Shown: positions 1 through 7,869, counted from the stretch's first letter. The stretch is DNA of 27,183 nt from Nitrosomonadales bacterium (GCA_003104895.1 PQAG01000062.1:30087-57269); one strand, 5' to 3'. Numbers and translations are program-made. Notes: a model not told the origin generated them from the letters alone.

Positions 1-342
1 CACCACCGAGGCGCGCAGGATGTTGTCGGGGTGGCTGTAGGCGCGCCGCACCCCTTCGTTCACCATGTCGCTGACGCCCATCGTGCATTCCCAGCGCACC
101 TCCATGCCCACCCTGACGAAAGCCACCACGATGCCCGTGTCCTGGCAGATAGGGCGGCGTCCCTCCGCGCTCATGCGCGAATTGGTGAGGATCTGGGCAA
201 TGGCATCGCGCGCGGCGGGAGACTGCTCGCGCTCATAGGCCTCGCCCAGCGCCTGGATGTAATCGAGCGGGTGGTAATAGGAGATGAATTGCAGCGCGTC
301 TGCAATACTGGCAATGAAATCTTCCTGCTTGATGATGGTCAT
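1..342 (-). CDS. fumA: class I fumarate hydratase, N-terminal fragment (cut by window edge)
   Basis: Reading down from the ATG at 342 gives 114 residues with no stop before base 1, so the gene continues outside the window. The N-terminus (MTIIKQEDFI, then SYYHPLDY around 21-28) and the motif RPICQDTGIV at 63-72 are typical of the iron-sulfur class I fumarases. Cys66 would be one of the three cysteines that ligate the 4Fe-4S cluster. The enzyme interconverts fumarate and malate in the TCA cycle in the cytosol. The start codon overlaps the stop of the upstream Hpt/HD-GYP gene in an ATGA arrangement (339-342), implying cotranscription and translational coupling. The related tartrate dehydratase alpha subunit shares this N-terminus and cannot be fully excluded from 114 residues, but single-chain fumarase is the better guess. 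Confidence 0.88.
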   Translation of the reverse strand, partial: MTIIKQEDFIASIADALQFISYYHPLDYIQALGEAYEREQSPAARDAIAQILTNSRMSAEGRRPICQDTGIVVAFVRVGMEVRWECTMGVSDMVNEGVRRAYSHPDNILRASVV

Positions 343-1445
343 GGCTGTTCCAGCATACGTCGAACGACAGTGTTAAAAGGTGAGATCCACTCCGGCGCAA
401 ACTGCTTGTCGCAGGCGTTCACTTCAGCAATCGCACGCAAAACCGAAATTTTGTGCCCGCGCGTACCATGCTTGAGCGTAACCGCCTCGAAGGCATCCAC
501 GATGGCAATGATCTTGGCGCCGGGACAGATTTTATCGCCCCTGATGCCATCCGGGTAGCCCGCGCCATCGGGCATTTCATGATGCTGCTGCACCATCTCT
601 GCAGCCGCCTGCCAGCCTTCCATGCGGGCCAGAAGGCCGGAGCCGAATCCGCTATGTGTATGCAGCGCGTGCCGCTCTGCCTCGCTGAGCCTGCCCGTCT
701 TGAGCCAGACCGATTCCGGCAGGAACATCATGCCGGCGTCGTGCATGTAAACCGCAGCTTCGAGTTGCGTGGCGTCAACCGGCGATCCCGCGACCAGGTT
801 GGTTTCGAGCGCCAGTTCCAGAATGCGCCCCGTGCGCCCCTGAAACAAGGGCGAACGCGCCTCATACTGCAAGGCAAGGGAGCGAAAAAACTTCAGGCCG
901 GGCAGAACGTGGTCCTGCACCACGGGCTGTGCAGGCGGCTTGTCAAAACTTGCCTTGGGCCGTTCTTGCGGCCGGAAACCCGTCACTGCCTGAATCAGCT
1001 GCGCCGCAAGGCGATCCAGTCCAGACTGCTGCGCCTGGCTCAATGCCTCCAGCCCTTCCACCAGTTCGACCAGTTTCAGATGGGCAAGCGGCTTCCTTGC
1101 CACCAGCGCCTCCGTAGCCAGTTCCAGCCGGTCCACGGCCAGCAGGATGGCCTCACCCAGCAACCGGGAATAACGCAGCTCTCCGGAGCGCAGGCGGGTG
1201 AGCAGCGACTCGACCGGATGGGCGATCAGGGCGGCCATCTCCACCTTGCACATGGCGGCATCGCCCTTGATATTGTGCATGGCGCGAAAGATATCGGCGA
1301 TCACCACCCGGTCCGCCGGTGCCTGAGCCAGGCGCGCCATATTGCGCTCGATATCCGGCGCGCGGTCGGTCAGGGCTTCGGAAAACTCGAGCAGCGCTTC
1401 CCTATCCTGCACCCGTGGATTACTCAGAGCCTGGATGTTTGCCAT
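339..1445 (-). CDS. Hpt-like plus HD-GYP domain signalling protein
   Basis: This 368-residue protein has two recognisable parts. Residues about 15-135 look like a histidine phosphotransfer (Hpt) helical bundle, with His57 in MHNIKGDA as the phosphoacceptor. After a proline-rich linker (about 158-178), residues 185-368 resemble an HD-GYP cyclic-di-GMP phosphodiesterase: His235-Asp236, His264, the His288-His289 pair in QQHHE, DGAGYP at 293-298 and Asp317. The usual HDxGK motif reads HDAGM, so the conserved lysine is missing and activity may be changed. No transmembrane segment or signal peptide is evident, so it is probably cytosolic, taking phosphate from a hybrid kinase. The start ATG has no strong Shine-Dalgarno. 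It lies upstream of and is coupled to fumA, while the divergent neighbour is the shortened MBL gene. Domain calls are motif-based; enzymatic activity is inference. Confidence 0.82.
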   Translation of the reverse strand: MANIQALSNPRVQDREALLEFSEALTDRAPDIERNMARLAQAPADRVVIADIFRAMHNIKGDAAMCKVEMAALIAHPVESLLTRLRSGELRYSRLLGEAILLAVDRLELATEALVARKPLAHLKLVELVEGLEALSQAQQSGLDRLAAQLIQAVTGFRPQERPKASFDKPPAQPVVQDHVLPGLKFFRSLALQYEARSPLFQGRTGRILELALETNLVAGSPVDATQLEAAVYMHDAGMMFLPESVWLKTGRLSEAERHALHTHSGFGSGLLARMEGWQAAAEMVQQHHEMPDGAGYPDGIRGDKICPGAKIIAIVDAFEAVTLKHGTRGHKISVLRAIAEVNACDKQFAPEWISPFNTVVRRMLEQP

Positions 1446-1576
1446 GTTGTTATCTTTGTAGACAATAATTCAGCCACTTTGCACCGCAGCGCCAGCAAGG
1501 TCAACACGCAGCGAAGCTGGACAGGCATGACTCATTTTGCTAGCTTCAAACCATTCCCTGCTCATGGAATATCCGC

Positions 1577-2194
1577 ATGTACGCCCAATTCCAGGATTTC
1601 GGCCATGGCATCACGGCCATCGACTCGCATTTCGTGCGCCCGCGCCTGGCCGCCATCCACCTGATCGAGCAAGGAGGCCAGGCAGCCATTGTCGACACCG
1701 GCACCAATGATTCCCTGCCCTATGTGCTGGAGGTGCTGCGCAGCAAGGGCCTTTCGCCGCTGAGCGTCGCCTATGTCATCGTCACCCACGTTCATCTGGA
1801 TCACGCCGGAGCGGCAGGGCTGATGCTGCAGCAGTTTCCCAACGCCCGGCCGGTGCAGTTCGAGCCCGAGGCGGCACACGCTTCGATTGACCGTATCATG
1901 GCCCTGCAGCCCTCCTGCATCTGCCTCACCCACTACAGCCGCATCACCCAGCTGGAGCGGCTGGCGGCCGACCTGCATCGCATGCTGGATGCTTTTGTGG
2001 CATTGGGAAACCGGCTGCACGATGTGAAAGAAAAACGCCACGAGCGCCTCAAGGCGGGGGTGGAAGAAATCATGCTGCAGGCCCTGCAGGCCCATGGCTG
2101 CGATTTGCCTCTGGAAGAGATCAGCAGGCTGCTGGGAATGGACTTTGAGCTCAATGCTCAGGGTATCGGGGTGTGGCTGGACAAACCGCTATAA
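1577..2194 (+). CDS. MBL-fold metallohydrolase with apparent internal deletion
   Basis: The 205-residue product begins like a glyoxalase-II-type metallo-beta-lactamase-fold hydrolase. It has strand-forming N-terminal residues, IVDTGTND at 38-45 and the zinc motif HVHLDH at 71-76. The text then jumps directly from FPNAR (87-91) to PVQFEPEAAHASID (92-105). From memory of full-length relatives (about 310 residues), that second piece lies about 100 residues further on. The section holding the third metal histidine, the GDT-type bridging aspartate and most of the second half of the sandwich is therefore absent. LTHYSR (117-122), with a late metal-type histidine, and the helical C-terminus remain. 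The reading frame is open throughout, so this is an in-frame loss, a natural short variant or an assembly collapse, at about 1847-1852. It is probably not a working hydrolase. The stop overlaps the convergent pabB stop by six bases. Confidence 0.75.
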   Translation: MYAQFQDFGHGITAIDSHFVRPRLAAIHLIEQGGQAAIVDTGTNDSLPYVLEVLRSKGLSPLSVAYVIVTHVHLDHAGAAGLMLQQFPNARPVQFEPEAAHASIDRIMALQPSCICLTHYSRITQLERLAADLHRMLDAFVALGNRLHDVKEKRHERLKAGVEEIMLQALQAHGCDLPLEEISRLLGMDFELNAQGIGVWLDKPL

Positions 2195-3514
2195 CGAAGC
2201 ATCCAGCGCCCGCAACAGCCCTTTTGCTTTGGCACGCGTTTCCGCCAGTTCGCATTCCGGCTCGGAATCGGCGATGATGCCGGCTCCTGCCTTGAAACTG
2301 AGATGCTTTCCAGCAAGCATGAAAGTGCGTATCAGAATATTCAGGTCCATGCTGCCATCGTGGTTCACATAGCCCATGCTTCCAGTGTAAGCCTGGCGGG
2401 GACTGGCTTCCAGTTCGGCGATGATCTGCATGGTGCGGACCTTGGGGCAGCCGGTGATGGTGCCGCCCGGGAACAGGGCACGCAGCACCTGCCCCGGCGT
2501 TGTGCCAGGGCGCAGGCGCCCGCGCACGCTGGATTCGATGTGGTGGACATGGGTGTAGCTGCGCACTGCCATCAGTTCGTCCACCTGCACGCTGCCCGGC
2601 TGGCAGATGCGTCCCAGATCGTTACGTTCCAGATCCACCAGCATGATGTGCTCGGCGCGCTCCTTGGTGCTGGAAATCAGCGCCTGGCGCAGCTGGCCAT
2701 CCTCTTCCGGGGAAGAAGCGCGGGGGTGAGTCCCCGCAATTGGCCGGGTTTCGATTTCACCGCCCCGGATGCGCGCCAGGCGCTCCGGCGATGAGCTGAT
2801 GATCTGGCAGCCGCCGAAATCGGCGAGCCCGGCGAAGGGCGCGGGATTACGCTCACGCAGCAGGGCATACAGATCGGTGGCGCTGCCCTGTTCAAGCCGG
2901 CCTTCCCAGCGCCGCGCCAGATTGACCTGAAACACGTCCCCATCCCTGATATAGCGCTTGATTCTGGACACTCCCTGCAGGAACTGCCGCGGATCCTCCT
3001 CGGCCAGGTCAGTGACGGATATCGGTGCCGGCAGGAAAGGGGCTGCGCGGGATAGATCATCCTGAAATTGCGGAAAATAGTTTTCACAACCCGCCTCTGA
3101 CACCCACCAGCTCTGGCTTTTTTCACGGTCCACCAGCACTGCCGCAGGGATGCGCGTCAGCCAGGCCAGCGGGAAACCACCGTTCGCGGGCCTGACGTCA
3201 ACTGACGGCTCCATCTCATGCAGCAGTTCGTAACCGCAGAACAGGAACCAGCCGCCGCGAAAAGGCAGATGCGATGCCGAGGCATCCGCTCCGGCCTGCG
3301 CCGCGGCTTCGCACCACAGCCTGTCCAGGGCGGGGAGGAAAGCATGGTCAGAGCCTGCGGCGTAAAAAGGATGATGCTGCTGCGGGAAGGCAAACAGAAT
3401 ATCCCAGCGGCCGGTGCCGCCGAGACTCTGCAGCAGATAGGGATAGCGCTGCCGGTTCAGGACATGCAGCGCCAGCAGGTCGGGCGCTACGCCGGTTAAT
3501 GCAATGGCCGGCAC
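2189..3514 (-). CDS. pabB: aminodeoxychorismate synthase component I (PabB)
   Basis: The 441-residue chorismate-utilising enzyme aminates chorismate to 4-amino-4-deoxychorismate for folate synthesis, working with a PabA glutaminase not seen here. Motifs are SSSPERL 240-246, PIAGT 258-262, AEHIMLVDLERNDLGR 287-302, HIES 325-328, FPGGTITGCPK 348-358 and GAGI 410-413. The N-terminus (LLQS then RWDILFAFP) resembles PabB rather than TrpE, and the length suits PabB. However, residue 260 is Ala, where E. coli PabB has the nucleophilic lysine of PIKGT and TrpE has Ala. The start is GTG at 3514, 22 bases after the fabF stop, so it is the distal gene of the fab operon, in the place often held by pabC. 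The end is convergent with the MBL gene, with a six-base stop overlap. Anthranilate synthase is the alternative. Confidence 0.85.
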   Translation of the reverse strand: MPAIALTGVAPDLLALHVLNRQRYPYLLQSLGGTGRWDILFAFPQQHHPFYAAGSDHAFLPALDRLWCEAAAQAGADASASHLPFRGGWFLFCGYELLHEMEPSVDVRPANGGFPLAWLTRIPAAVLVDREKSQSWWVSEAGCENYFPQFQDDLSRAAPFLPAPISVTDLAEEDPRQFLQGVSRIKRYIRDGDVFQVNLARRWEGRLEQGSATDLYALLRERNPAPFAGLADFGGCQIISSSPERLARIRGGEIETRPIAGTHPRASSPEEDGQLRQALISSTKERAEHIMLVDLERNDLGRICQPGSVQVDELMAVRSYTHVHHIESSVRGRLRPGTTPGQVLRALFPGGTITGCPKVRTMQIIAELEASPRQAYTGSMGYVNHDGSMDLNILIRTFMLAGKHLSFKAGAGIIADSEPECELAETRAKAKGLLRALDASL

Positions 3515-3536
3515 TTAGCGCCCTGGCAAGAAGGGC

Positions 3537-4769
3537 TTAAACGCGGCGGAACACCAGCGAACCGTTGGTGCCACCGAAGCCGAAATTGTTCTTCAGCGCC
3601 ACGTCGATCTTCATTTCCCGCGCCGTGTTGGCGCAGTAGTCCAGATCGCACTCGGGATCCTGCTCGAAGATATTGATGGTTGGCGGTGAAATCTGGTTGT
3701 GCACTGCAAGGACGGTCAGCACCGACTCCAGGCCGCCTGCGCCGCCCAGCAAATGGCCGGTCATGGATTTGGTGGAGTTGACCACCAGTTTGCGCGCAGC
3801 ATCGCCGAAGGCAAGCTTGATGGCCTCGGTTTCGTTCTTGTCGCCCAGCGGCGTGGAAGTGCCGTGGGCATTGACGTAATGGACTTCATCCGGATTGACG
3901 CCCGCGTCACGCATGGCATTGAGCATGGAACGTCTCGGGCCGTCGGTGTCGGGCGCGGTCATGTGGTATGCATCGCCGCTCATGCCGAAGCCTGCCAGTT
4001 CGGCGTAAATCCTGGCGCCGCGGGCCTTGGCATGTTCATACTCTTCCAGCACCAGCACGCCGGCGCCCTCGCCCAGCACGAAGCCATCCCGCCCCCTGTC
4101 CCAGGGGCGGCTTGCAGTCGCGGGATCATCGTTGCGCGAGGACAGCGCCTTGGCAGAAGCAAAACCGCCGACAGCCAGAGCCGATATGGTCGATTCGGCA
4201 CCGCCGCAAACCATCACATCCGCATCCCCATAGGCGATGGTGCGCGCGCTCAGGCCAATCGCGTGCAGGCCGGTGGTGCAGGCAGTCACCACAGCGAGAT
4301 TGGGGCCTTTCAGGCCAAACATGATCGACAGGTTGCCGGAAATCATGTTGATGATCGTACCCGGAATGAAGAACGGCGAAATCTTGCGCGGTCCGCTTTC
4401 CAGGAAGGTGCTGTGAGTTTCCTCGATCATCGGCAAGCCGCCGATGCCTGAGCCGATATTGACCCCGATGCGGTCAGCGTTTTCCGGCGTCACTTCCAGG
4501 CCGGAATCCTTGAAAGCCTCGATTCCGGCCGCCATGCCGTAATGGATGAAAATATCCATGCGGCGCGCTTCTTTGGCAGAAAGATACTGGGTGACATCAA
4601 AATTCTTTACTTCACCAGCAATCTGGGAAGCAAAGGCGGAAGCATCGAAGCGGGTGATCCTGGTGATGCCGGATTTGCCAGCGGCGATGTTGGTCCACGT
4701 CTCGCCGGCACCGATGCCGACCGGGGATACCGCTCCCAGGCCGGTGATGACTACTCTGCGTTTAGCCAA
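3537..4769 (-). CDS. fabF: beta-ketoacyl-ACP synthase II (FabF)
   Basis: FabF condenses acyl-ACP with malonyl-ACP in each elongation round of fatty acid synthesis in the cytosol. The 410 residues match the usual family length. The thiolase-fold triad is visible: Cys164 in VVTACTTG, His302 in NAHGTSTPLGD and His339 in KSMTGHLLGG, with Lys334 and the C-terminal NFGFGGTN loop at 395-402. The start is an uncommon TTG (4767-4769). It is supported by a GGAG Shine-Dalgarno a few bases upstream and by an in-frame stop about 20 bases upstream that leaves no other start. It follows acpP by 31 bases and precedes pabB by 22, so it belongs to the same operon. Confidence 0.97.
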   Translation of the reverse strand: MAKRRVVITGLGAVSPVGIGAGETWTNIAAGKSGITRITRFDASAFASQIAGEVKNFDVTQYLSAKEARRMDIFIHYGMAAGIEAFKDSGLEVTPENADRIGVNIGSGIGGLPMIEETHSTFLESGPRKISPFFIPGTIINMISGNLSIMFGLKGPNLAVVTACTTGLHAIGLSARTIAYGDADVMVCGGAESTISALAVGGFASAKALSSRNDDPATASRPWDRGRDGFVLGEGAGVLVLEEYEHAKARGARIYAELAGFGMSGDAYHMTAPDTDGPRRSMLNAMRDAGVNPDEVHYVNAHGTSTPLGDKNETEAIKLAFGDAARKLVVNSTKSMTGHLLGGAGGLESVLTVLAVHNQISPPTINIFEQDPECDLDYCANTAREMKIDVALKNNFGFGGTNGSLVFRRV

Positions 4770-4800
4770 GGTGACTCCGTTACCAGGTTAAAACAGGAAT

Positions 4801-5037
4801 TTACTTGGGATGGGCGTTGATGTAATCAACAGCCTGTTTCACGGTGGTGATCTTTTCTGCTTCTTCGTCAGGAATTTCGCAGTCGAACTCTTCTTCCAGC
4901 GCCATCACCAGTTCCACGGTGTCGAGGGAGTCCGCACCCAGATCGTCAACGAAGGATGATTCGATCTTGACTTCAGCTTCGTTCACGCCCAGTTGCTCGG
5001 CCACAATTTTCTTAACGCGTTGTTCGATGTCGCTCAT
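4801..5037 (-). CDS. acpP: acyl carrier protein
   Basis: This 78-residue acidic protein carries growing acyl chains on 4'-phosphopantetheine. The attachment serine is Ser37 in the invariant DSL motif (FVDDLGADSLDTVEL region). The frame stays open upstream to 5073 with a further methionine codon, but the ATG at 5037 is chosen because it has AAGGA at the right distance and gives the canonical MSDIEQRVKK start. It sits between fabG and fabF. The fabG-acpP gap of 94 bases is unusually long for this operon and contains a good sigma70-like promoter, fitting the known need for very high AcpP levels. Confidence 0.98.
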   Translation of the reverse strand: MSDIEQRVKKIVAEQLGVNEAEVKIESSFVDDLGADSLDTVELVMALEEEFDCEIPDEEAEKITTVKQAVDYINAHPK

Positions 5038-5085
5038 CTTTATTTCCTTTGTGTTGATGACAGGGTCCAGCAAAAAATTCGCAGT

Positions 5086-5114
5086 ATTTTAGCAGACTTT
5101 ACACGCCGCACCAA
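5086..5114 (-). promoter_or_regulatory. predicted acpP promoter
   Basis: On the minus strand a -35 TTGGTG (5109-5114) and a -10 TAAAAT (5086-5091) are separated by exactly 17 bases. The -10 is preceded by TGC, giving an extended -10. The predicted transcript would start near 5079 and have a leader of about 40 bases ahead of acpP. It would raise acpP-fabF-pabB expression above the upstream operon level. Found by eye only. Confidence 0.6.
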
Positions 5115-5131
5115 TGGCGCGGAAAGCCGCA

Positions 5132-5872
5132 TCAATCCATATACATGCCGCCATTGACATGCAGTGTTGTGCCTGTGACATAGCCTGCCTGGGGCGAAGC
5201 CAGGAAGGTCACGGCGGCGGCAATGTCTTCAACCTGGCCGAGACGCCCCAGGGGGATGTGGGCCAGCAGGCCATTGCGCTGGTCTTCGGACAGGGCGCGC
5301 GTCATGTCGGTATCAATGAAGCCGGGCGCCACGCAATTGACCGTGATGTTGCGGCTGCCCACCTCGCGCGCCAGGGATTTGGAAAAACCGATGATGCCCG
5401 CCTTGGCAGCGGCATAGTTGGTCTGGCCTGCGTTGCCCATGGCGCCGACCACCGAAGCAATGCTTATGATACGGCCATAGCGCGCTTTCATCATGGCGCG
5501 CAGCACCGCCTGGCTCATGCGGAAAACCGACTTCAGGTTGGTTTCCATGATCGCGTCCCACTCGTCTTCCTTCATGCGCATCAGGAGATTGTCGCGGGTG
5601 ATGCCGGCATTGTTGACAAGAATGGCAATTTCGCCGAACTGCTTCTGAATGGCATCCAGCACTGCCGCGACCTGTTCCCTGTCATTCACGTCCAGCGCAA
5701 AGCCTGCACCCTTGATGCCAGCCTCTTTCAGGTAGGTAGCAATATTCTCCGCCCCGCTTGCGCTGGTTGCGGTCCCGATCACGGTTGCGCCCTTGCGTCC
5801 CAGATCCAGCGCCACTGCCTGACCAATACCACGGCTGGCGCCAGTGACCAGCGCGACTTGTCCTTCCAGCAT
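5132..5872 (-). CDS. fabG: 3-oxoacyl-ACP reductase (FabG)
   Basis: FabG reduces 3-oxoacyl-ACP to 3-hydroxyacyl-ACP with NADPH. The 246-residue short-chain dehydrogenase shows the dinucleotide-binding TGASRGIG (10-17), the NNAG motif (87-90), and the Asn112, Ser140, Tyr153, Lys157 tetrad (YAAAK at 153-157). It ends in the usual VNGGMYM. The start ATG at 5872 is preceded by GAGGA at good spacing. It lies 11 bases after fabD in the same operon. Confidence 0.98.
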   Translation of the reverse strand: MLEGQVALVTGASRGIGQAVALDLGRKGATVIGTATSASGAENIATYLKEAGIKGAGFALDVNDREQVAAVLDAIQKQFGEIAILVNNAGITRDNLLMRMKEDEWDAIMETNLKSVFRMSQAVLRAMMKARYGRIISIASVVGAMGNAGQTNYAAAKAGIIGFSKSLAREVGSRNITVNCVAPGFIDTDMTRALSEDQRNGLLAHIPLGRLGQVEDIAAAVTFLASPQAGYVTGTTLHVNGGMYMD

Positions 5873-5883
5873 GATGATTTTCC

Positions 5884-6807
5884 TCAGATTGACTTGGCCT
5901 GTTCCAGCGCCGCCGCATCGGTCAGCGCCAGCCCCTGCAGTTCCGAAATGATGCGTTTATTCAGGCCGGCAAGCACCTTGCCCGGGCCGCACTCGGCGAC
6001 ATGCGTCACCCCCGCGGCGGCCAGCGCCTGCACAGTCTCGACCCAGCGCACCGGCATGTAGAGCTGGCGCACCAGCGCATCCTTGATTTCCGCCGCATCG
6101 CTGTAGCTCTTGACATCGGCGTTGTGCAACACCGGCACTTGGGGCGCCTGCATGGCGACCGGCTGCAGATACGCTGCCAGATTCTCCGCCGCCGGTTTCA
6201 TCAGGCTGCAATGCGAAGGCACCGAAACCGGCAAGGGCAGCGCACGTTTCGCGCCCCTGGCCTTGGCCAGTTCCATGCCGCGTTCAACGGCTTCCTTGCT
6301 GCCTGCGATCACCACCTGGCCGGGCGAGTTGAAATTAACGGCTTCCACCACTTCACCCTGCGCAGCCTCGGCGCAGACCGCACGCACGGCATCATCGTCG
6401 AGCCCGAGAATGGCTGCCATGCCGCCCGCGCCTTCTGCCACCGCCTCCTGCATCACTTGCGCGCGGTAGCGCACCAGCGGCAAGGCATCTGCGAACGACA
6501 ATGCGCCCGCGGCCACCAGGGCGGTATATTCGCCCAGGCTATGCCCCGCCATGAACTCCGGGCGGCTGCCGCCCATTTCCTGCCAGGCGCGATATACCGC
6601 CACGCCAGCGGTCAGCATCACGGGCTGGGTATTGATAGTCTGATTGATCGCCTCAACCGGGCCAGCAGTCACCATCTGCCACAAATCCAGTTTCAGGATA
6701 TCGCCTGCCTCTTCAAAGGTCTTGCGCACCACCGGCAGCGCATCGAAGCCCTGCATCATCCCAACCGACTGGGAACCCTGACCGGGAAACACAAATGCCA
6801 ATTTCAT
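5884..6807 (-). CDS. fabD: malonyl-CoA:ACP transacylase (FabD)
   Basis: FabD moves malonyl groups from malonyl-CoA to AcpP, feeding both FabH and FabF. In the 307-residue protein the oxyanion-hole segment PGQGSQ (8-13), the nucleophile Ser90 in GHSLGEY, the malonyl-carboxylate arginine Arg115 and the catalytic His199 in VPSH are all present. Length is normal for the family. The ATG at 6807 has AAGGGA upstream. The gene is separated from fabH by a 102-base gap, which is long for this operon and contains an inverted repeat. Confidence 0.97.
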   Translation of the reverse strand: MKLAFVFPGQGSQSVGMMQGFDALPVVRKTFEEAGDILKLDLWQMVTAGPVEAINQTINTQPVMLTAGVAVYRAWQEMGGSRPEFMAGHSLGEYTALVAAGALSFADALPLVRYRAQVMQEAVAEGAGGMAAILGLDDDAVRAVCAEAAQGEVVEAVNFNSPGQVVIAGSKEAVERGMELAKARGAKRALPLPVSVPSHCSLMKPAAENLAAYLQPVAMQAPQVPVLHNADVKSYSDAAEIKDALVRQLYMPVRWVETVQALAAAGVTHVAECGPGKVLAGLNKRIISELQGLALTDAAALEQAKSI

Positions 6808-6842
6808 TATTTGATCCCTTTTTAGCCGTCAGATATCAGTTC

Positions 6843-6887
6843 TCGGTTATCAGCAAAAACTCTCATGCCGCCACATCTGAAAACCGA
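6843..6887. repeat. inverted repeat in the fabH-fabD spacer
   Basis: Two 11-base arms, 6843-6853 (TCGGTTATCAG) and 6877-6887 (CTGAAAACCGA), are complementary except for one position and enclose a 23-base loop. A hairpin could form in the operon transcript between fabH and fabD. There is no T-run after it, so it is not an ordinary terminator. An operator, processing or stability element are possible roles. Confidence 0.4.
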
Positions 6888-6909
6888 TCGCTGCCAACGG
6901 ATAACTTGC

Positions 6910-7869
6910 TTACAAGCGCACCAGCGCCGAACCCCAGGTAAAACCGCCTCCGACACCTTCCATCAGGAGGGTCTCGCCCGGCTTGATCTTGCCTTCGCGC
7001 ACTGCGGTATCCAGTGCCAGGGGAATGGACGCAGCCGAGGTATTGCCATGGCGGTCCACGGTCAGCACCACGCGCTCCATGGGCAAGCCCAGTTTTTTTG
7101 CTGTGGCCTGGATTATGCGGATATTGGCCTGATGCGGCACCAGCCAGTCAATGTCGGATTTCTGCATGCCATTGACGCTGAGCGTTTCTTCCACGATGGA
7201 GTCCAGCACACCCACGGCAAACTTGAATACCGCGCCACCATCCATCACGATGCGCGGATCACCCGAACGTCCGGTGCCGCAGCCGCCGCCATCCACTGCC
7301 AGAAGATCCTGGTACGAACCGTCGGCATGCAGATGGGTATTGATGACTCCTGGTGTTTCACTTGCCTGCAGGATCACCGCGCCGGCGCCATCGCCAAAAA
7401 GCACGCAGGTGTTGCGATCCGTCCAGTCCACGATGCGCGACATGGTTTCCGCGCCAACCACCAGCGCGCACTTGCTCTGCCCGCCGCGGATGAATTGATC
7501 AGCGGCGGAAAGGGCATAAACAAAGCCGCTGCACACGGCCTGCACGTCAAATGCGGGGCCGCCGCTCCTGATGCCCAGCTTGTGCTGCAAGAGGCAGGCG
7601 GTGCTGGGAAAAACCCGGTCTGGCGTGGTCGTTCCGACAATGATGAGGTCGATCTCCTGCGGGTCGATTCCAGCCGCCTCGATGGCCCGCCGGCTGGCAT
7701 GCAGCGCCAGGTCGCTGGTGGATTCGTCAACTGCTGCGATATGGCGCTGACTGATGCCGGTGCGGCTGAATATCCAGTCATGCGAAGTTTCCACCATGCG
7801 TTCCAGATCCTGGTTGGTCAGCACCTTGTGTGGCAGATAGCTGCCGGTGCCTGTGATCCTGGAAAACAT
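6910..7869 (-). CDS. fabH: beta-ketoacyl-ACP synthase III (FabH)
   Basis: FabH starts fatty acid synthesis by condensing an acyl-CoA (usually acetyl-CoA) with malonyl-ACP. The 319-residue protein has the complete Cys-His-Asn triad: Cys113 in VQAVCSGF, His246 in VPHQANIRI and Asn276 in HGNTSAAS. The C-terminal GVGGGFTWGS is also normal. Its ATG directly follows the plsX stop (TGAATG, no gap), which argues for tight coupling. Confidence 0.97.
   Translation of the reverse strand: MFSRITGTGSYLPHKVLTNQDLERMVETSHDWIFSRTGISQRHIAAVDESTSDLALHASRRAIEAAGIDPQEIDLIIVGTTTPDRVFPSTACLLQHKLGIRSGGPAFDVQAVCSGFVYALSAADQFIRGGQSKCALVVGAETMSRIVDWTDRNTCVLFGDGAGAVILQASETPGVINTHLHADGSYQDLLAVDGGGCGTGRSGDPRIVMDGGAVFKFAVGVLDSIVEETLSVNGMQKSDIDWLVPHQANIRIIQATAKKLGLPMERVVLTVDRHGNTSAASIPLALDTAVREGKIKPGETLLMEGVGGGFTWGSALVRL

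Noticed and set aside
1446..1576. Promoters in the divergent gap between the Hpt/HD-GYP and MBL genes
   Set aside because: I found no convincing pair of -35 and -10 boxes on either strand.
5038..5073. Longer acyl carrier protein start
   Set aside because: The added residues contain the ribosome site itself, and relatives start at MSDIEQ.
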